Shown: piece by piece, positions 59,359 through 64,000 of the stretch
How the letters are laid out: each line of letters begins with the position of its first letter
Position numbering within the stretch: the first letter of the stretch is position 1
DNA from: Tilletia caries
Lineage: Eukaryota; Basidiomycota; Exobasidiomycetes; Tilletiales; Tilletiaceae
DNA length: 64,000 nucleotides
Assembly (NCBI GenBank): GCA_032718865.1
Contig: JALUTQ010000037.1
Span: 930,001-994,000, forward strand
Direction of reading: 5' to 3'
The notes under the pieces: model-generated
What the model was told of the DNA's origin: nothing
Databases searched by the model: none
Seen by the model: only the letters and a program-made list of their open reading frames with translations
Made by a program: the position numbers and the translations under genes

Positions 59359-60599
59359 ATGCTCGTGCAAGACCACATCTGGTACGTCACTGGCGGCGCA
59401 TCAGGCCTCGGCGAAGCAACCGCCCGCCTCCTCCACGCCCAAGGCGGCCTCGTCTCCCTATGGGACATCGACCTCAACCGCGCAACCGGCCTCGCAACCG
59501 CGCTCAACACCATCCTGCCCCCTTTACCCGGCCATATCACCCCGCCCGTCCCAGCAGTCGCGCGGAACAACAAGCGCAGAGCCATTGCGGTGCCCCTGCC
59601 GCGTGCTGCTGCGTTTGCTGTCGACGTCTGTGATGAAGGCGCGGTCGAGGCTGCTATACGCGGCACCGATCAGCTCTGGCCCGGTCTGCCGATTGGAGGG
59701 GTCATCAACTGTGGTGGGGTCGCCATGGCGGGCAAGACAGTCGGTGCAGACGGCGAGCCCTTCGACCTGGAGACCTTCAAGAAGGTCGTCGAAATCAACG
59801 TGAGCTTTCGTCCCTTTCCCCCAGCATCTTACTTTTACCCGCCTTTCCGAGGACAACTGATCTTTAACCCCCGTCTTTGCTTCTTCTAAAATACAGCTCG
59901 TTGGCACATTCAACGTCTCCCGACTGGTCGCCTCTCGTATCATCAGAGACAGGCCAAAACCAATACCCAAGGCAGGAGAGCAAACCCCGGACGCAGGCGT
60001 CATCATCAATACCGCTAGCGCTGCCGCCCTTGAGGGTCAGATGGGTCAAGTCTCGTATGCGGCCAGTAAGGCGGGTGTGCTTGGGATGGGTCTCCCCATG
60101 GCGCGGTGAGTTCCATCTTCCTTGCCTGTCCGAGTCAGGCCCCTCTCGGACAGAATGCTGACGTGTTCTTCTATATTGCGATAAGTGACTTGGCATGGTT
60201 CGGCATCCGAGTGATGACCCTCTGTCCCGCACTGGTACGTACCCTCCCCCTCCTCGTAGATTCTCTCATCTTCATACCAAACCGACCTTCGTGCGGTCCT
60301 TCTTCTCCTCCCCACTCTGCTCCAGTTCGAGACACCAATGACCGAACACATGCCGCCACGCACACGCCAGACTCTGCTCAAGAACGCCGAGTTCCCAGCC
60401 CGCTTCGGGAAACCGGTCGAGTTTGCACATGCCGTCCTGATGATCATCGAGAACGAAATGCTTGTGAGTTTCCATGACTGGGTCTTGCCCTCAGACTCGT
60501 CCTACATGCTTGACTGCTTACCCCCCCTCCCTCCGGTCTCGAACCTAGAATGGAAGCTACATCAGATTGGACGGGGCGACTCGCTTGGGCAAGCTTTGA
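59359..60599 (+). CDS. Short-chain dehydrogenase, HSD10 / 3-hydroxyacyl-CoA dehydrogenase type 2-like
   Basis: Exons 59359-59799, 59897-60105, 60186-60234, 60327-60473 and 60549-60599 give 298 residues. The NAD-binding TGGASGLGEATARLL lies near the N-terminus, then LWDIDLNRA, ALAPRVINCG-like GVINCGGVAMAGKT, and the catalytic Ser/Tyr/Lys block NTASAAALEGQ ... QVSYAASKAGVLGM. The end RFGKPVEFAHAVLMIIENEM plus NGSYIRLDGATRLGKL is typical of HSD10-type enzymes, which oxidise 3-hydroxyacyl-CoAs in fatty acid or isoleucine breakdown. There is a 25-30 residue insert after the second strand region (near PPLPGHITPPVPAVARNNK). The last residues GKL could act as a weak peroxisomal signal. Start at MLVQDHIWYVTGG; no mitochondrial presequence is visible. 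Confidence 0.9.
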
Positions 60600-61184
60600 G
60601 GGATAGAGGCCCCTTGAATGAGGGGGCTCTCATCTTATTATGTATACGGACGCGCAGAGGGGTGTAGCATTCTTATCTGACCTCGTCACCATCCAGTTTT
60701 ATTGTATAGCAACGTTGCCAACTGCGCCAGATCCTCCAAGGAAACGAATCGATCCTTCACTTTCGTGTTTTCTTCTTCCAGCCAAAAGGCAGTCCAGTTC
60801 ATCCCTCGTTCTTCGTACCCATGCGTCCCAACGACGCAGGCTCGCGCAGACGTCGTTGGAGACTGGTGCAGAATATTTGACATTTCAATGTCCTCTAAGG
60901 GTTGGGATTACGGCGCGTCTAAAGGGAAGCTCTATGGAGGCAGCGAGGAACGAATACATGGAAAGATATTATCGGTCCCGGGTCCGAGGTGGATAGGTGA
61001 TGAGCCGTGGGCGGGACCGTCGTCGAAGAGGAGAATAGTTCGGGAGGGAGGGGATGCGTAGACGATGCGGAAGGAAGGGAGGGGAAAGAAGGATGAGCCC
61101 AACCTCGCCCCCATCTCCGCAGAGAGACGACAACCCTTCGCTCCTCTAGCGAAGACAAAGGTAAGGGAGCGCAATGATAATCTC
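60600..61184. other. Convergent intergenic region
   Basis: 585 bases between facing stops. Open frames here on both strands are short and unsupported. No repeat seen. Confidence 0.5.
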
Positions 61185-62524
61185 TCACTTTTGCGCCGAC
61201 TTGGCCTTCTGTACCAACTCCTCCTCCTTGTTGTTCTGCGACTCGAGCACGAAGCGGTACCGCACGTCGCCCTTCTCGAGCCTCTCCGCAGCGGTCTTGA
61301 GGCCGTCGAGGGTCATGGGGAGGACCTCGATCATGGGGCGGGCCTTGGGGTGCGAGCCGAAGAAGTCGAGCATGCGACGGTGGACCTGGGAAGTGCACAA
61401 AACGCGATCAGCTTTTGTAAAAAGGAAGAGGGAGCGTGATAACGCAGAATGGAAGGGAAGAAACTCACAGCACGGCGAGCGACATACGACCCCTGCACCC
61501 GAACCTGCTTGGCCAACAGCGGCATGTTCGGCACAGCAAGCTTATCAGACGAGACCGTGAGCGAGATGATCTTCGACCGCTGGCTCAGCACCTTGAAGTA
61601 AAGGTCGTAATCCGGGTGTCCCGAGGTAGAGACGATAAGCACATCAACCGGCTTGACGTCCTTCAGCTTCGGGTTCTCCTTGACGGCATGGAACTCGGTC
61701 GCGCCCAACTTGCGCGCTTCCTCCTCCTTAGACTTGGTGCCAGAGAACACAACAGTCTCGCAGCCCATGGCAGCGATGACCTGAATCGCCAGATGACCCA
61801 GACCACCGATACCAATGACGCCGACGCGGTCGAAGGAGCTGACTTCGGCCTCGAAGATGGCTCCATACACGGTTGCGCCTGCACATTGGAGCGGGGCCGC
61901 CTCTGCGAGCGAGATCGAGTCGGGGATGACGTGTACGAAGGATTCAGGGATGACGATGCGGTCTGCGAAGGAGGCCTGGTCGAAGTCCCGGCCTCCGTAG
62001 GCTACGCCCTCCTTGCAGCTCGTGTCGTATCCGTCAAGGCAGTCCTGTGAAGCCCATGCAGTTGGTATCAGCGCGCACGAACCCTTGATGCCAATTTCCA
62101 AACCAAAGTAAAAAATGAGAAGGGAAACTCACGAGACACATGCCGCAGCTATTCCGGATGTAGCCGTAGCCTACGCGCTCGCCGACCTTGCGATGCGTGA
62201 CCTGGGATCCGACCTCGGTGATGATGCCGACACCCTCGTGGCCAAGGACCATGGACTTGTTGAGGAAGTGGAGATCGGTGCCACAGAGACCACTGTGGGT
62301 GATTGAGATCACGACATCGTTGGCCTGCGGGAGTAAAGAGAAGGAGGAGGGTGTCGTACGACGGAGGTCAGCCACCCGGGTGGACTACTACTCAGGTCGC
62401 AGGGTGTCGTGTGACTGGAATGGATACTCACTCCGATGGTCTTATCGACGCCGTCAGCTTGGACGATCTTGCCCTCCTTCGATCCGCGGAAGGTGGTGCC
62501 GAGGTTGACAGTCTGCGATGACAT
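61185..62524 (-). CDS. Zinc-dependent alcohol dehydrogenase (cinnamyl/ADH6-like MDR)
   Basis: Exons 62524-62432, 62324-62133, 62044-61469 and 61385-61185 give 353 residues, standard for the family. Catalytic zinc ligands are the Cys of HSGLCGTDLHF and the His of VLGHEGVGIITEVGS. The structural zinc Cys set is SCGMCLDCLDGYDTSC. The NAD(P) fold is RVGVIGIGGLGHLAIQVIAA; the missing acidic residue at the end of the next strand (VVFSGTKSKEEEA) favours NADP(H). It reduces aldehydes to alcohols in the cytosol; substrate range cannot be read. The second junction restores the fourth structural Cys set across the intron. Confidence 0.93.
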
Positions 62525-62832
62525 CTTGTAAGCAAAGTAGAGGGAGTGAGAGGAGATTATGAAGAGGAGGAGATGGTCGAAGGAAGGATGGAACTGCTTA
62601 TATCATCGGCCAGCATCCTCGAAACTTCAGACTTCTCCGACTCCAAGTGGCCGGCTAAAATGAGGAAGCCGGCGATGCGGCGATGACGTTCCTTGTTTTT
62701 ATCTCCGCCCTGCTCCTCCACCTCATCTGAGCGCCTGTGACATGTAAGCTGCATTCAAGTGAACATTCTATTGATTGTCGTATATATGGTCCTCCGACCT
62801 CCACGCCTTGACACGTATGATAAGTGGAGTAT
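62525..62832. promoter_or_regulatory. Promoter of the alcohol dehydrogenase
   Basis: 308 bases between the ADH start and the stop of the next - strand gene. On the - strand GATATAAGC (about 62597-62605) lies ~75 bases before the ATG, a plausible TATA box. The right part holds the 3' UTR of the flavin oxidoreductase. Confidence 0.45.
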
Positions 62833-64000
62833 CTACAGGACGAGCACCGGATATCCAGCACTGACCACGCCCTCCTTCGCCTCCGCGCCCTTCTCCCCAA
62901 ACCACTCCCCAACCCGCTGCCCAAACTTCTCAAAGTGGGCCTGGTCCGACGTGTTCAAAACTACCGACCGACCCTCTCCAATCTGACGCATCGCCGTGCC
63001 CGCAGCGACGTTGCCCGTCCCGAAGTCCTTGGGATCCGCGAGCGACTTCACCGCGGCAAGCACTTGTCCGGAGAGGATCTTCTTCGGAAGGTCCGGCTCT
63101 TCCGCCGCAGGTCGACCGAGACCGATGCCCTCCGTGGACCCGTCCTGGATGGCGCGAACCATGCCTTCCGCGGTACGGAAGCCGCCGGTGACGTAGACGC
63201 GCGTCTTGGTGAGTGCGGGTCGGATCTGCTCGGCGAACCGGAGAAAGAAAGCCTCCCGCTTCTTCGTCGAGTCCCTCTTCTGAACTTCTTCGTCATCTTC
63301 ATCGTAGAATCGCAGGTCCTCGTAGTCCCCACCGGAGAGCTCGATCCAGTCCACACCGATAGACTCCAACTTCTGCGAGAGCTGCCGGATGTCGTCAGGC
63401 TGGGTGCTACCCTCCGTGAACTCCGTGCTGTTGAGCTTGATCCCGATCGAGAAGTCCTTGGGGACCCGCGCTTGAATCGCCTCGACAATCTCAACCACGA
63501 TGCGCGCCCGGTTTTCCAGACTGCCACCGTACTGATCTGTACGCGTATTTGTTCGCGGAGACAGGTGATTCGCGATGAGGTACCCGTGCGCTCCATGAAT
63601 CTGCACGCCGTCCGCGCCGCCTTGGTACGCCAACTCCGCCGTGTCCGCAAATCGAGTGACGACGTCCTTGATCTCCTCAACGGTCAGAGCCCGGGGCTGA
63701 CCGAAGGACATGCCCATCCGGTCGTCCAGCTTCACGTCGCTAGACGCAACAGGGTTCGGGTTGATGTCCTTCGTCACTTGACGCCCGCCGTGCGAAATCT
63801 GGGCCACGAAGAGCGATCCGTCCGCCTTGGCAGCCGTCGCGAGCTTCTTGAAGTTTTCGAGCCGCCCATCGGCCATGAGGTCCTTGTTGAGCACCATGTT
63901 CCCCGCAGCCTCGAGGTCGACGGGGTTCACGATCAAGTTACCCGAGAGGATAATGCCGAATCCTCCCTTGCCCCGGATTTCGTACAGGTTGACCAGGCTG
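62833..64000 (-). CDS. Old yellow enzyme-type NADH:flavin oxidoreductase (5' end outside window)
   Basis: The open frame runs from the right edge (first full codon at 63999) to the stop at 62833, about 388 residues and probably most of the protein. TIM-barrel FMN enzyme blocks: KGGFGIILSGNLIVNP, LFVAQISHGGRQV, ALTVEEIKDVVTRFADTAEL, GADGVQIHGAHGYLIANHLS (His pair of the substrate site), TRTDQYGGSLENRAR, GVDWIELSGGDYE, KTRVYVTGGFRTAEGMV and GIGLGRPAAEEPDLPKKIL. These reduce activated C=C bonds or oxidise NAD(P)H. No intron is visible in this part. The bacterial-type NADH oxidase subfamily fits better than the classical yeast OYE. Confidence 0.92.
   Translation of the reverse strand, partial: SLVNLYEIRGKGGFGIILSGNLIVNPVDLEAAGNMVLNKDLMADGRLENFKKLATAAKADGSLFVAQISHGGRQVTKDINPNPVASSDVKLDDRMGMSFGQPRALTVEEIKDVVTRFADTAELAYQGGADGVQIHGAHGYLIANHLSPRTNTRTDQYGGSLENRARIVVEIVEAIQARVPKDFSIGIKLNSTEFTEGSTQPDDIRQLSQKLESIGVDWIELSGGDYEDLRFYDEDDEEVQKRDSTKKREAFFLRFAEQIRPALTKTRVYVTGGFRTAEGMVRAIQDGSTEGIGLGRPAAEEPDLPKKILSGQVLAAVKSLADPKDFGTGNVAAGTAMRQIGEGRSVVLNTSDQAHFEKFGQRVGEWFGEKGAEAKEGVVSAGYPVLVL

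Overview
This is a nuclear window from a GC-rich fungus. Almost every gene is broken by short introns of about 50 to 120 bases, with GTGAGT-type donors, CTNAC branch sites and CAG/TAG acceptors. Intron density, tight gene spacing and protein content (DUG3, KRR1, Nup107, ATG7, a LRR-RhoGEF giant) suggest a basidiomycete, probably a yeast-like or smut/red-yeast relative. I cannot place the genus from sequence alone. I joined exons by hand, checking each junction for splice motifs and reading phase; the joined lengths are all multiples of three.

Left arm (1-15749): the 3' end of an unknown gene; a stand-alone protein resembling the TMD0 domain of ABCC transporters (-); a RED/IK-like splicing factor (+); a 2.4 kb gap with a 58 bp tandem duplication; carnitine acetyltransferase (-); an XRCC2-like RecA-fold recombination protein (+); prohibitin-2 (+); and the DUG3 glutamine amidotransferase of glutathione breakdown (+).

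Central island (15750-29240): about 13.5 kb with no recognisable cellular gene, packed with nested mobile elements. It holds (a) a 4.9 kb LTR retrotransposon with LTRs differing at one base in 257, a GATCG target duplication and a half-tRNA-type primer site, but no recognisable polyprotein; (b) a 120 bp inverted repeat pair outside it; (c) a 743 bp hAT-type MITE with an 8 bp target duplication in an AT-rich tract; (d) a 3.6 kb unit bounded by inverted ACATACACCGCCAA ends, containing serially duplicated intron/exon-like modules; and (e) a 644 bp PIF/Harbinger-type MITE (TTA duplication) sitting on what looks like a 3' splice site inside (d).

Right arm (29243-64000): dense housekeeping genes. 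They are a ~2,100 residue LRR plus DH-PH Rho GEF (+), a Yfh7-like P-loop kinase (-), a secreted type-B carboxylesterase (+), KRR1 (+), mitochondrial acyl carrier protein (-), mitochondrial ribosomal proteins bL17m and uL11m (+,+), coatomer zeta (-), Nup107/Nup84 (+), the NEDD8 E1 regulatory subunit (+), ATG7 (-), TFIIB (-), an HSD10-like SDR (+), a zinc alcohol dehydrogenase (-), and an old-yellow-enzyme-type oxidoreductase (-) cut by the window edge. There are no operons. Neighbours are divergent (shared promoters) or convergent. Several genes fall in mitochondrial processes (ACP, bL17m, uL11m, PHB2, CAT2) and two E1-like enzymes (NEDD8 E1 subunit and ATG7) lie tail to tail.
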